Origin: Bacillota bacterium
GTDB taxonomy: Bacteria; Bacillota; Clostridia; Lachnospirales; Lachnospiraceae
Length of the DNA stretch: 64,000 nucleotides
Assembly (NCBI GenBank): GCA_023410575.1
Contig: JAEYPP010000016.1
Span: forward strand, 186,001-250,000
Reading direction: 5' to 3'
Under the pieces are notes generated by a model. It was not told the DNA's origin, made no database searches, and saw nothing but the letters and a program-made list of their open reading frames with translations. Made by a program: the position numbers and the translations under genes. This document shows, piece by piece, positions 18,477 to 27,098 of the stretch (the first letter of the stretch is position 1; every line of letters starts with the position of its first letter).

Positions 18477-18492
18477 TTAGTTATAAAACTAA
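18477..18492. promoter_or_regulatory. Candidate XylR operator
   Basis: TTAGTTATAAAACTAA is a perfect inverted repeat (6-bp arms, 4-bp spacer) directly after the -10 box. The arms match the outer half-sites TTAGTT/AACTAA of known Bacillus xyl operators, with a shorter centre. Binding here would block transcription initiation. Confidence 0.65.
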
Positions 18493-18518
18493 TTTATTTA
18501 GGTAAAAGGAGATTGCAT

Positions 18519-19976
18519 ATGTATTACATAGGGATCGATTTAGGAACTTCATCTGTCAAACTCGTATTGATGGAGAATACAGGTAAGATTATCAAGGTAT
18601 TATCAAAAGAATATCCAATCAGTTTTCCAAAGGAATTATGGTCCGAACAGAACCCTACGGATTGGTATGAACAAACAGTAGTTGGAATGAAAGAATTGAT
18701 GAAAGATATTGATAAAGAACAAGTGGGCGGTATTAGTTTCGGCGGTCAGATGCATGGTCTTGTTATCTTGGACGAGAATGATGAAGTATTACGTCCAGCT
18801 ATTCTTTGGAATGATGGAAGAACTCAAAAGGAATGTGATTATCTCAATAAGACAATTGGTCAAGATAAGATTTCTAAGTATACTGGCAATATGGCTTTGA
18901 CTGGTTTTACTGCACCTAAGTTATTATGGGTAAAAGAAAATGAGCCTGAAATCTTTGCTAAGATTAAGAAGATTATGTTACCTAAAGATTATCTTATTTA
19001 TAAGTTTACGAATATTCATGCTACTGATGTTTCCGATGCTTCTGGTATGGTTTTATTTGATGTTGAACACAAATGCTGGTCTAAAGAGATGATTGATATT
19101 GTCGGAATCAAAGAGGAGCAGTTAGCTAAAGTATATGAAAGTTATCAAGTAGTTGGTAATCTGACAGAAGTTGCAGCAGATGAACTAGGCTTAACAACTA
19201 ATGTTAAGGTAGTTGCAGGTGCAGGTGATAATGCAGCTGGTGCAGTTGGAACAGGTACATTAGCACATGGTATGTGTAGTGTATCTTTAGGAACTTCAGG
19301 AACAGTATTTATTGCTTCTAATGATTTTGCTGTAGATGATAAGAATGCATTACATAGTTTTGCTCATGCCAATGGAAAATATCATTTCTTAGGATGTATG
19401 TTAAGTGCAGCAAGTGCTAACAGATGGTGGATGGAGAACATTCTTGGCACAACGGATCATGCAGCAGAGCAAGATAAGTTTATCGGATTTGGTGAGAATA
19501 AAGTATTTTTCTTACCTTATTTATCAGGTGAGAGAACTCCTCACAATAATCCATATGCAAAGGGTGCTTTTATTGGGATGACAATGGATACATCGAGAGG
19601 ACAGATGACACAAGCTGTATTAGAAGGTGTATCTTATGCATTACGTGATGCGGTTGAGATCGCTCGATCCTTTGGTATTAAAATTGATCGTATCCGCATT
19701 ACTGGTGGTGGTGCAAAGAGTAAGCTTTGGTGTGAATTAATGGCCAATATTATGAATGTTACTGTGGAAAAAGTCGCTTGTGAAGAAGGTCCAGGATATG
19801 GTGCTGCAATATTAGCGGCAGTTGGTTGTGGTGAGTTTGCTTCCGTAGAAGAAGCAACTGACAAATTAGTGAAAGTAACAGATTCCATTGAACCAACAAA
19901 AGAGTATGCCCAAAAATATGAGGTACTTTATCAGAAATTTAGAACGTTATATCCTGCATTAAAGGATGTTTTTTAG
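18519..19976 (+). CDS. xylB: Xylulokinase
   Basis: 485 residues, FGGY-family carbohydrate kinase. The N-terminal domain begins 'YYIGIDLGTSSVKLVL' (phosphate 1 motif) and includes 'GGQMHGLV', characteristic of xylulokinases. The C-terminal domain has 'SLGTSGTVF' and 'ITGGGAKSKLW' (adenosine motif). It phosphorylates D-xylulose to xylulose 5-phosphate, feeding the pentose phosphate pathway. The frame can extend to a TTG at 18513, but AAAGGAG is correctly spaced from the ATG at 18519. No xylose isomerase or transporter gene is next to it. It is controlled by the divergent ROK regulator and followed by a palindromic terminator. Confidence 0.93.
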   Translation: MYYIGIDLGTSSVKLVLMENTGKIIKVLSKEYPISFPKELWSEQNPTDWYEQTVVGMKELMKDIDKEQVGGISFGGQMHGLVILDENDEVLRPAILWNDGRTQKECDYLNKTIGQDKISKYTGNMALTGFTAPKLLWVKENEPEIFAKIKKIMLPKDYLIYKFTNIHATDVSDASGMVLFDVEHKCWSKEMIDIVGIKEEQLAKVYESYQVVGNLTEVAADELGLTTNVKVVAGAGDNAAGAVGTGTLAHGMCSVSLGTSGTVFIASNDFAVDDKNALHSFAHANGKYHFLGCMLSAASANRWWMENILGTTDHAAEQDKFIGFGENKVFFLPYLSGERTPHNNPYAKGAFIGMTMDTSRGQMTQAVLEGVSYALRDAVEIARSFGIKIDRIRITGGGAKSKLWCELMANIMNVTVEKVACEEGPGYGAAILAAVGCGEFASVEEATDKLVKVTDSIEPTKEYAQKYEVLYQKFRTLYPALKDVF

Positions 19977-20001
19977 AATATTAGTTATTTAAAAGTTAAA
20001 T

Positions 20002-20077
20002 AAGAATGAGCCTGATTGTATATATTCTCTAGTGTCGATAAATGTAAGACCACAAATACAATCAAGCTCATTCTTTT
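20002..20077. repeat. Intergenic palindrome, diverged family copy 2 (terminator of xylB)
   Basis: Arms 20002-20020 and 20057-20075 match at 18 of 19 positions and the right arm runs into TTTT. The arm sequence GAATGAGCCTGAT resembles copy 1 (GAACGAGCCTGAT). Most of the core is missing. Confidence 0.75.
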
Positions 20078-20191
20078 CGTTCAGTTTTATCTAGTACAAT
20101 AGGATAAGGTTGACGGAATGTGATACAATGATAAGAGAAAATATTACAAGAATTTGTGTACATTTACATGAATCGTTAGAAAGAGGTTTTT

Positions 20192-21016
20192 ATGGAAGCT
20201 TATACTGGATTTGCAAATGTGTATGATGAGTTTATGGATAATGTACCATATGATGAATGGACCGAATATCTGACTGATTTACTAAAAGAATATGGTGTTG
20301 AGAATAATGATCTAATCCTTGATCTTGGATGTGGCACAGGTAGTATGACACGAAGACTTGCAAGAAAAGGGTTTGATATGATTGGAATTGATTATTCTGA
20401 TGATATGCTAGAGATTGCCAGAGAAAAGGGCATGGAGGAGGGGTTTTCCTATGATCAGATACTTTATCTAAATCAAGATATGAGAGAATTTGAATTATAC
20501 GGTACCGTAGCAGCAGTTATCAGTATCTGTGACAGTATGAATTATATTACAAGTTCTAATGATTTAAAGCGTGTATTTGAGCTCGTGAATAATTATCTTG
20601 ATTCGAATGGTGTATTTATCTTTGATATGAACACGGTTCATAAATATCGAGATATTTTAGGTGATACAACGATTGCAGAGAATCGTGAGGATGCGAGTTT
20701 TATTTGGGAAAATTACTATAATACAGAAGAAAAAATAAACCAATATGATATTACAATCTATAAAAAAGTTGATTTGGAGTTTGATGACGAGGATGAGGAA
20801 ATGCCAACTTCGCTTTTTGAGCGGTTTGAAGAAACTCATTATCAAAGGGCATATGAAGTAGAAGAAATAATCAAACTAATCAATGAGGCTGGAATGGAAT
20901 ATGTAACTGCTTATGATGCATGTACAAAAAATCCTCCAAATGAAAACAGTGAGCGCGTTTATTTTATAGCACGAGAAAAGAAGCAAGAAAATAAGTATTA
21001 TACAGATAAGAGGTAA
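20192..21016 (+). CDS. Class I SAM-dependent methyltransferase
   Basis: 274 residues. The SAM-binding motif I 'LILDLGCGTGSMT' is at about residues 42-54, followed by 'MIGIDYSDDMLEIAR' (motif II) and 'NQDMREFEL'. The fold and length fit YqeM-type small-molecule or RNA methyltransferases of Firmicutes; the substrate is not evident. It starts with 'YTGFANVYDEFMD', the typical N-terminus of this group. It is followed 4 bp later by hslO, so the two are co-transcribed. Confidence 0.82.
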   Translation: MEAYTGFANVYDEFMDNVPYDEWTEYLTDLLKEYGVENNDLILDLGCGTGSMTRRLARKGFDMIGIDYSDDMLEIAREKGMEEGFSYDQILYLNQDMREFELYGTVAAVISICDSMNYITSSNDLKRVFELVNNYLDSNGVFIFDMNTVHKYRDILGDTTIAENREDASFIWENYYNTEEKINQYDITIYKKVDLEFDDEDEEMPTSLFERFEETHYQRAYEVEEIIKLINEAGMEYVTAYDACTKNPPNENSERVYFIAREKKQENKYYTDKR

Positions 21017-21020
21017 TAAG

Positions 21021-21890
21021 ATGTCAGATTATATTGTTAGAGCAACTGCTGCGAACAATCAGATTCGTGCGTTTGCATGTACAGGAAGAGAATTAGTAGA
21101 ATTCGCGAGGGTGGCTCATAATACAAGCCCAGTCGTAACAGCAGCATTAGGCCGTCTATTGATGGGTGGTGCAATGATGGGAAGTATGATGAAGGGTGAG
21201 AATGATTTACTTACTTTAAAAATTAACTGTAGTGGACCAATTAAAGGGTTAACAGTAACTGCCGATTCCAAGGCAAATGTAAAAGGTTTTGCATATCAGC
21301 CACAGGTGAGTTTACCTCCTAGTAAGGAGGGGAAATTAGATGTCGGTAAAGCTCTTGATATAGGCGTTCTTAGCGTGATCAGGGATATGGGGCTAAAGGA
21401 TCCTTATGTAGGGCAAGTAGATTTGCAGACTGGTGAAATTGCAGAAGATTTAACTTACTATTTTGCATCATCGGAACAGGTACCTTCTTGCGTAGCACTC
21501 GGAGTTTTGATGAATAAAGATAATACGGTTCGCTGTGCAGGAGGCTTTATCATTCAGCTTTTACCATTCGCCGAAGAAGAAGTTATTGCAAAATTAGAGC
21601 AAAAAATTGCCGAAATCCATTCTATTACTTCAATGTTAGATCAAGGTATGACACCTGAGGTGATATTAGAACATGTATTAGGTGATTTCGGTGTTGAAAT
21701 CTTAGATACAATACCAACTAAGTTTAGTTGTAATTGTAGTAAGGAGCGTGTGGAAAAGGCATTAATCAGTATTGATAAAAAAGATATTGATGAAATGATT
21801 CAAGATGGTAAACCTATTGAGGTGAACTGCCATTTCTGCAATAAAAATTATGAATTCTCAATTGAAGACTTAAAAACTATTCGAGGTTAG
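21021..21890 (+). CDS. hslO: Hsp33 redox-regulated chaperone
   Basis: 289 residues, normal length. The N-terminal domain begins 'DYIVRATAANNQIRAFA' and contains 'GRLLMGGAMMGSMMK'. The C-terminal redox switch has 'CNCSKERVEKAL' and 'VNCHFCNKNYEF', giving the CXC...CXXC zinc site. Oxidation of these cysteines releases zinc and activates the holdase. It is co-transcribed with the methyltransferase upstream and ends in a palindromic terminator convergent with the cardiolipin synthase gene. Confidence 0.95.
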   Translation: MSDYIVRATAANNQIRAFACTGRELVEFARVAHNTSPVVTAALGRLLMGGAMMGSMMKGENDLLTLKINCSGPIKGLTVTADSKANVKGFAYQPQVSLPPSKEGKLDVGKALDIGVLSVIRDMGLKDPYVGQVDLQTGEIAEDLTYYFASSEQVPSCVALGVLMNKDNTVRCAGGFIIQLLPFAEEEVIAKLEQKIAEIHSITSMLDQGMTPEVILEHVLGDFGVEILDTIPTKFSCNCSKERVEKALISIDKKDIDEMIQDGKPIEVNCHFCNKNYEFSIEDLKTIRG

Positions 21891-21900
21891 AAGTCTTTGC

Positions 21901-22012
21901 AAAGAAGGAACTGAATGGTATATTTTCGCTGTAGCGCTAAGCTCACAAGCCCACAAAGGGCATGTGGACTTGTAAGGCACCCCGAAAATACATCATTCAG
22001 CTCCTTCTTTTA
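21901..22012. repeat. Long intergenic palindrome, family copy 3
   Basis: Arms 21901-21917 and 21994-22010 match at 16 of 17 positions. The inside has the shared core (CTCACAAGCC, CACAAAGGGC, ATGTGGACTTGTAAGGCAC; 21941-21980). It lies between the converging hslO and phospholipase D-family genes, with T runs both ways, so it can terminate both. Confidence 0.85.
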
Positions 22013-22031
22013 GCAAGGTAGAAATATACCA

Positions 22032-23486
22032 TTATAGTAGATAGCGGAATAGTTGAAAGAAAACAGAAGAGATCCCCAATAGCATCTTCTTTCCAGTACT
22101 CATAGGCAAAGCTATGACATCGTCATTTTCTCCATAACTGCCATCGCTTTTAACAGGAAGTGATTGAGCTTTCATTTGTTCATAATATGATTCCAACTGC
22201 TGATTAAATTCTATTCCATTTACAACAAGCATTACCTCCGTATCGAGATACGTACTTCTCATATCTAGATTATAGGACCCAATGATTGCAATATCATGAT
22301 CAATTAAAAGTGACTTGTCGTGCATGGAATATTCCCCTTGGAATTCATGCAGCTTGATACCTGTCTTAAGAATTTTCTTCTGATTGAATGTATAATCAGA
22401 GGAGGCGCAAAAATTATCGCCACCTGCACGTGAATTCAATAGCATATCAAATTGTGGAACAAGTTTGCTGATCGTGCTTAACTCTTTATACATATCATCA
22501 TTTAAAACAGCATATGGAGTTTGTATATCAATGCGCTCTTTTGCATTTCTCATTAATTGAGTTAAATTGTACCAGACGTATGGCTGTTTGGTCATAATAT
22601 GAATTGGATTTGTAATCAAAGTAATTTTATTCGTAGGAACAGTAATTGTTGAATAATCAATTGAAGCTAATATATCTGCTCGTTCTAGTTTAAGGGTAGA
22701 GTATAGATTTTCTAACTTAATCTCTGCTTCTGAAACCGTTTTTTTACTACTAACAGAATTAAAAACGGTTTCACTATATTCACATTCCCAGATTGTATTA
22801 AAATAGTCCCATGTCTTAAATATTACGCTCTGGGTATTACTCTTAGATTCAAAAGCAGTATTATATACAAGAATATCACGGTCATAACTTAAGGCATCCA
22901 GATTGTATTCTCCTAAAAAGTAATCTGAAATATTGCGTCCGCCTAGTAGTAACAGTTTATGGTCGATTAAAAAATACTTATCATGTAATCTGCCATTGAT
23001 AGTCCATGGTTTTAACAGATTTACCATATTGTAATAGCGAATTTCTATATTAGGATGTGTTCCAAGCACATAGTAGATTGGATCGTCTTTCATATCAATG
23101 AAACCAGTAAGACCATCAACAATAATCTTAATTTTAACACCACGATTAGCAGCAGCTAAAATGACAGCTGCGATTTCCTGACAGCTTTGGTCAGCTTTAA
23201 TAGAGAAGGAAGAAATAGCAATCTCTTCATCTGCTTGTTCAATCATATGTAATCGAACATCTAAAGCATCCTGACTGGTTTCAACCACAGTTGCGCGATC
23301 AATACCTACGGTATCTGAGAAAAAACTATTGATGTTAAAATTGTTTTTATACTCTTGGTTTACGTCAGGACTTCCCATAAATGGAAGTGTAGCACAGATA
23401 ATTACGTAAACTAAATAAACTAAGATCACTAATAATATGCTAACAAATATTCGTTTCGTACGAGACATTGCTAAAAAACGTTTCAT
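22032..23486 (-). CDS. Phospholipase D-family protein, cardiolipin synthase-like
   Basis: 484 residues. One N-terminal transmembrane helix (about 10-33) anchors the protein. Two HKD motifs are intact: 'HDKYFLID' (about residue 169) and 'HDKSLLID' (about residue 394), each HxKx4D, followed by 'GGRNISD' and 'GSYNLDMRS'. PLD enzymes with this layout join phosphatidylglycerol molecules into cardiolipin; bacterial cardiolipin synthases usually have two N-terminal helices, whereas this one has a single visible helix, so another phosphatidyl transfer is possible. A clear AAAGGAG site precedes the ATG. Transcribed alone. Confidence 0.82.
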   Translation of the reverse strand: MKRFLAMSRTKRIFVSILLVILVYLVYVIICATLPFMGSPDVNQEYKNNFNINSFFSDTVGIDRATVVETSQDALDVRLHMIEQADEEIAISSFSIKADQSCQEIAAVILAAANRGVKIKIIVDGLTGFIDMKDDPIYYVLGTHPNIEIRYYNMVNLLKPWTINGRLHDKYFLIDHKLLLLGGRNISDYFLGEYNLDALSYDRDILVYNTAFESKSNTQSVIFKTWDYFNTIWECEYSETVFNSVSSKKTVSEAEIKLENLYSTLKLERADILASIDYSTITVPTNKITLITNPIHIMTKQPYVWYNLTQLMRNAKERIDIQTPYAVLNDDMYKELSTISKLVPQFDMLLNSRAGGDNFCASSDYTFNQKKILKTGIKLHEFQGEYSMHDKSLLIDHDIAIIGSYNLDMRSTYLDTEVMLVVNGIEFNQQLESYYEQMKAQSLPVKSDGSYGENDDVIALPMSTGKKMLLGISSVFFQLFRYLL

Positions 23487-23591
23487 AGAATCTCCTTTAG
23501 TTCCATTAGTATGTGTAAAAAAGATTATAATACTTCCAACTAAAAAATGGTATTAATCAGGTATTAAATTTTTTGATGAAAGGATAAAGAA

Positions 23592-23666
23592 AAAGACCTT
23601 AGAAAGGATAGTCAATCTCTGTTGTCTTATGACATTGAGATATTCTTCTTTTTCTAAGGTCTCTTT
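23592..23666 (-). terminator. Terminator of glmS
   Basis: Arms AAAGACCTTAGAAA (23592-23605) and TTTCTAAGGTCTCTTT (23651-23666) enclose a 45-nt loop with its own ATCTC/GAGAT stem. Read on the minus strand, it ends in TTTTTCTTTAT, 35 bp past the glmS stop. Confidence 0.75.
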
Positions 23667-23700
23667 GTGAAATGTTTTGTTTATTTCATCTTCTCTTACT

Positions 23701-25542
23701 TTACTCTACAGTTACTGATTTTGCTAGGTTACGTGGCTGATCCACATCAAGTCCACGTGCCACTGAAGTGTAGTATGCAATTAATTGTAATACAACGGCA
23801 GCTGAAAATGGTGCAAAGATGTCAGCAGTAGTTGGAATAATGATTTTTTCATCATAGATATTACTTTCAATCATTGCATCTTCCGTTGTAACGCAGATTA
23901 CCATTGCACCTCTTGCGCGGACTTCCTTCATATTAGATATCATCTTAGAAAGTACACCACTTTGAGTTGCTAATGCGATTACAGGAACATTTTCAGTAAT
24001 AAGAGAAAGTGTACCATGTTTTAGCTCGCCAGCAGCATAAGCTTCGGAATGAATGTAGGTGATTTCCTTTAATTTAATGGAACCCTCACAAGCAAGTGCA
24101 GAATCTAAGCCACGTCCAATAAAGAATAAATTCTCTGCAGTAACTAGACTTTTGCTTATTTCCTTGATACTGTCAGTTTGTTTTAATACTTCCTCAATCG
24201 AAGGAATTGTATCTAATAACAGATGCATATATTCTGAGCACTGTTCTTGTGTAATCTTATTCTTAACAAGTGCAAAGCGAAAAGCAATCATATAGAACGC
24301 AGATAATTGTGCAGTATAAGCTTTCGTACTAGCAACGGCTATTTCTGGACCAGCATGAGTATAGAACACATAGTCACTTTCACGAGCAATGGAGGAGCCT
24401 TTTACATTGACAATGGATAAGGTTTTTGAACCAGCTGATTTAGCAAGTCTAAGAGCAGCAAGTGTATCGGCTGTTTCTCCAGATTGTGAAACTGTAATAA
24501 CGAGTGTTCCTTTATCCATAATAGGATCTTGATATCGAAATTCTGATGCAATATCAACAGTGACAGGAATACGTAACAAGCGTTCCAATAAAGCCTTGCC
24601 CATAAGCCCAGCGTGCATAGCAGTACCACAAGCTGTGATGATGATTCGATTAACTCCTTCGAATATATTATCGCTTATATTATCTGTACTAAAGTCTGGT
24701 AACATTAGTTCATATCCGTCTGCACGTAAGCTTCGATGAATTCTTGGTGAAATTGTACGTAAGAGTGCTTCAGGCTGTTCAAAAATCTCTTTTTTCATAT
24801 AGTGTTTAAAACCATTTTTTTGCGCTGCCAAGGTGTCCCAAGTAACAGATAACATCTCTGGTGCAATGATATCTCCGTCCAGATCAGTTACTGTGATTGA
24901 CGTTTTTGTCAATTTAGCAATTTGAAATTCAGGCAACACAAAATAATCCTTCGAGTAACGCAATAATGCAACCATGTCAGAAGCAATTATACTACCTTGC
25001 TCTGTTTGACAAGCTACTAATGGGCTACCTTTTCGGATACAGTAGATAATCTCAGGCTCATCTTCGAACATGATGAGGAAAGCATAAGCACCTTCTAATC
25101 GTGCAACAGCATCTTTGATTGATTTGTGGGCATCTCCTTCATATAGGCTATCAAGTAACATAGCTGCAATTTCTGTATCTGTCTGTGATACAGGATAACG
25201 CCCAGTGAGAGCTAATTCTTTTTCTAGTTCATGATAATTTTCAATGATGCCATTGTGAATTAAGGTTACTTTTCCAAATTGATGTGGATGAGCATTCTCT
25301 TTTGATACACCACCATGAGTTGCCCATCTTGTGTGTCCAATTCCGCATGTAGCATGAAAACTTTCTGGAACTTTTTCTTTTAATGCGGCTACCTTTCCCA
25401 CTTCTTTGATAACCTCAATTCCATTCTCCGTAAAACATGCAATACCTGCACTGTCATAGCCGCGATACTCTAATTCTCCGAGCCCTTGTAATAACACTTC
25501 GGCCGAATTTAAGTAACCGGTAAATCCAATAATTCCACACAT
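23701..25542 (-). CDS. glmS: Glucosamine-fructose-6-phosphate aminotransferase (isomerizing)
   Basis: 613 residues, standard size. After the initiator Met is Cys2 in 'MCGIIGFTGY', the N-terminal nucleophile of the glutaminase domain; 'GIGHTRWATHG' and 'HNGIIENY' complete that site. Two SIS domains follow ('SQSGETADTLAALR' and the C-terminal isomerase domain ending 'DVDQPRNLAKSVTVE', which is the conserved tail of GlmS). It makes glucosamine 6-phosphate for peptidoglycan and other amino sugars. Expression is controlled by the glmS ribozyme in its leader. A strong AAGGAG site precedes the ATG. Confidence 0.97.
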   Translation of the reverse strand: MCGIIGFTGYLNSAEVLLQGLGELEYRGYDSAGIACFTENGIEVIKEVGKVAALKEKVPESFHATCGIGHTRWATHGGVSKENAHPHQFGKVTLIHNGIIENYHELEKELALTGRYPVSQTDTEIAAMLLDSLYEGDAHKSIKDAVARLEGAYAFLIMFEDEPEIIYCIRKGSPLVACQTEQGSIIASDMVALLRYSKDYFVLPEFQIAKLTKTSITVTDLDGDIIAPEMLSVTWDTLAAQKNGFKHYMKKEIFEQPEALLRTISPRIHRSLRADGYELMLPDFSTDNISDNIFEGVNRIIITACGTAMHAGLMGKALLERLLRIPVTVDIASEFRYQDPIMDKGTLVITVSQSGETADTLAALRLAKSAGSKTLSIVNVKGSSIARESDYVFYTHAGPEIAVASTKAYTAQLSAFYMIAFRFALVKNKITQEQCSEYMHLLLDTIPSIEEVLKQTDSIKEISKSLVTAENLFFIGRGLDSALACEGSIKLKEITYIHSEAYAAGELKHGTLSLITENVPVIALATQSGVLSKMISNMKEVRARGAMVICVTTEDAMIESNIYDEKIIIPTTADIFAPFSAAVVLQLIAYYTSVARGLDVDQPRNLAKSVTVE

Positions 25543-25587
25543 AACGATTCTCCTTTTCTTATTTAGTTGTCAAAAGTGCAAATCGTC

Positions 25588-25740
25588 TGATTGTACTGCT
25601 GTTGTGGTACAGTTACCTGTGATTTTTTCAGTACATTACGTGTTCAAACATCACGAGAGAGCATCCGCCGAATATTCGATAACTCTCTACCTCGTTAACC
25701 TTCTAAATAAATCTCCGTCCGTCGAAGGTGCATGGCGCTA
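25588..25740 (-). ncRNA. glmS ribozyme (glucosamine-6-phosphate-responsive, self-cleaving)
   Basis: The minus strand of the glmS leader carries the conserved ribozyme elements in order: the cleavage-site segment AGCGCC (around 25739-25734, cut expected just before the G at 25738), a P2-region stem, AACGAGG, then AGTTATCGA and ATTCGGCGGATGC (25692-25660), then the P3/P4 region (GTACTG... CAGTAC). It ends about 45 nt before the glmS start. When glucosamine 6-phosphate binds, the RNA cuts itself and the downstream message is degraded, giving feedback control. Motif match and position directly before glmS make this secure. Confidence 0.95.
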
Positions 25741-25820
25741 ATTTTATCCTCATTAAAGAAAGGAAGACATTTCTGTCTTGGGTACCTCCCAATAGGTATG
25801 CTTCGGACTCGCATAAAGTT

Positions 25821-25849
25821 AGTGTACTATAGACAGTAAAAACTGTCAA
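25821..25849 (-). promoter_or_regulatory. glmS promoter
   Basis: On the minus strand: TTGACA (25849-25844), 17-bp spacer, TACACT (25826-25821). The start site would be near 25814, giving a leader of about 75 nt upstream of the ribozyme cleavage point. The -35 lies in an imperfect dyad (TTGACAG...CTGTC). Confidence 0.75.
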
Positions 25850-25922
25850 TAGTAACCCATATTGTGTGGTGCCAAAGACAGCACTTAATCTAGTATATGC
25901 AAGGTAAAATCAATTGTATACC

Positions 25923-26924
25923 CTAAGAGATTTCACCGACATAATTTGTCTTAAAGATATGTCGTATTTCTTCCATATCATTTGTCTGTCCCAAAGCCCA
26001 ACTAAGTTTTGTAATTGCAGATTCTGTTGTCATATCATAGGCAGGAATTACCCCTTCCTTTAAAGCTAATTGACCAGCTTGGTAGATCGATAAATCACTT
26101 CGCTCGTATAAGCATTGACTAGATACAACGACAGATATATTTTGCTTTACTAATTCTTTTAGTTTTTCAATCAAGTTACGGTTAACAAAATGAAATCCTC
26201 CAGAACCGAACGCCTCAATTACAACTCCCTTGTAATTCATCGCAATTAACATATCAAAAATTTGTGGATTGAGGCCAGGTGTTAGCTTAATTAGAAATAC
26301 ATTCGTATTAAGGGTAGATTGATATTCAAATGGTCCATCTGACTTAACGATTGCCTCTTTATTTATATTTAACCCCTTGGAATCAACAAAACCAATCAAA
26401 GGATAATTAACGCTTTCAAAGGCATCGAATCCCGTAGTCCTAACTTTAACAGCTCGGCATCCGAGAATTATTTTTCGGTTAAAAGATAGAAAGATACCAG
26501 GAACATTAGAGGCAGCCATTGCAAAGGCGTATCGTAAATTATCATATGCATCCGTAAGAGGATTAGTTAAAGGCAGCTGTGAACCTGTTAACACTACAGG
26601 AATTGGAATATTGCGTAGCATAAAAGAAAGGATGGAAGCAGTATATGCCATTGTGTCAGTACCATGAGTGATTACAATGCCATCATAACTAGTGGCATTA
26701 TCATAGACGTGTTGACCAATGTAAATCCATTCTTCTGGTTGAATATTGGAACTATCAAGATGCAATATATCTTTCACTGTTACATCATAACAATCATACA
26801 GTAAATAATTCACTCTCTTTTGTAAATCAAAACCGGCAAGTCCCGGTGCAAGACCTTCTTTGCTCGATAAAGAGGCAATGGTTCCACCAGTTGTTAGCAT
26901 AAGTATTCTTTTTTTCTTAACCAT
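25923..26924 (-). CDS. ansA: Type I L-asparaginase
   Basis: 333 residues. The N-terminal catalytic Thr is in 'LTTGGTIAS' and the second triad in 'VITHGTDTMAYTA' (Thr-Asp, about residues 80-92). 'LTGSQLPL' and the C-terminal domain 'GVVIEAFGSGGFH' complete the asparaginase/glutaminase fold. It converts asparagine to aspartate and ammonia, and with no signal peptide it is cytoplasmic. The start at 26924 is preferred because the ATG at 26936 forms part of the ribosome-binding site (ATGGAG). Divergent from the CapA-like gene. Confidence 0.9.
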   Translation of the reverse strand: MVKKKRILMLTTGGTIASLSSKEGLAPGLAGFDLQKRVNYLLYDCYDVTVKDILHLDSSNIQPEEWIYIGQHVYDNATSYDGIVITHGTDTMAYTASILSFMLRNIPIPVVLTGSQLPLTNPLTDAYDNLRYAFAMAASNVPGIFLSFNRKIILGCRAVKVRTTGFDAFESVNYPLIGFVDSKGLNINKEAIVKSDGPFEYQSTLNTNVFLIKLTPGLNPQIFDMLIAMNYKGVVIEAFGSGGFHFVNRNLIEKLKELVKQNISVVVSSQCLYERSDLSIYQAGQLALKEGVIPAYDMTTESAITKLSWALGQTNDMEEIRHIFKTNYVGEIS

Positions 26925-27035
26925 TTTTGTCTCCATTCATAGGTCTGTTACACATATATCAGTATTACTATATAAAATTAAGTGTTTTTTTTCAATGGAT
27001 ATCTCTGTAAGTAGCAAAAGTGAATTATTACAAAC

Positions 27036-27064
27036 TTGACAGTTATTCCCAAATATTGTAAAAT
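27036..27064 (+). promoter_or_regulatory. Promoter of the CapA-like gene
   Basis: TTGACA (27036-27041), 17-bp spacer, TAAAAT (27059-27064), 34 bp before the start codon. Confidence 0.7.
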
Positions 27065-27098
27065 GTTAAAAAATGGAAAAGTATATGGAGGAGAGGTT

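Noticed and set aside
26924..26936. Longer starts for several genes (26936, 2581, 2368, 45560)
   Set aside because: In each case the upstream ATG is part of the ATGGAG-type ribosome-binding site of the next in-frame ATG.
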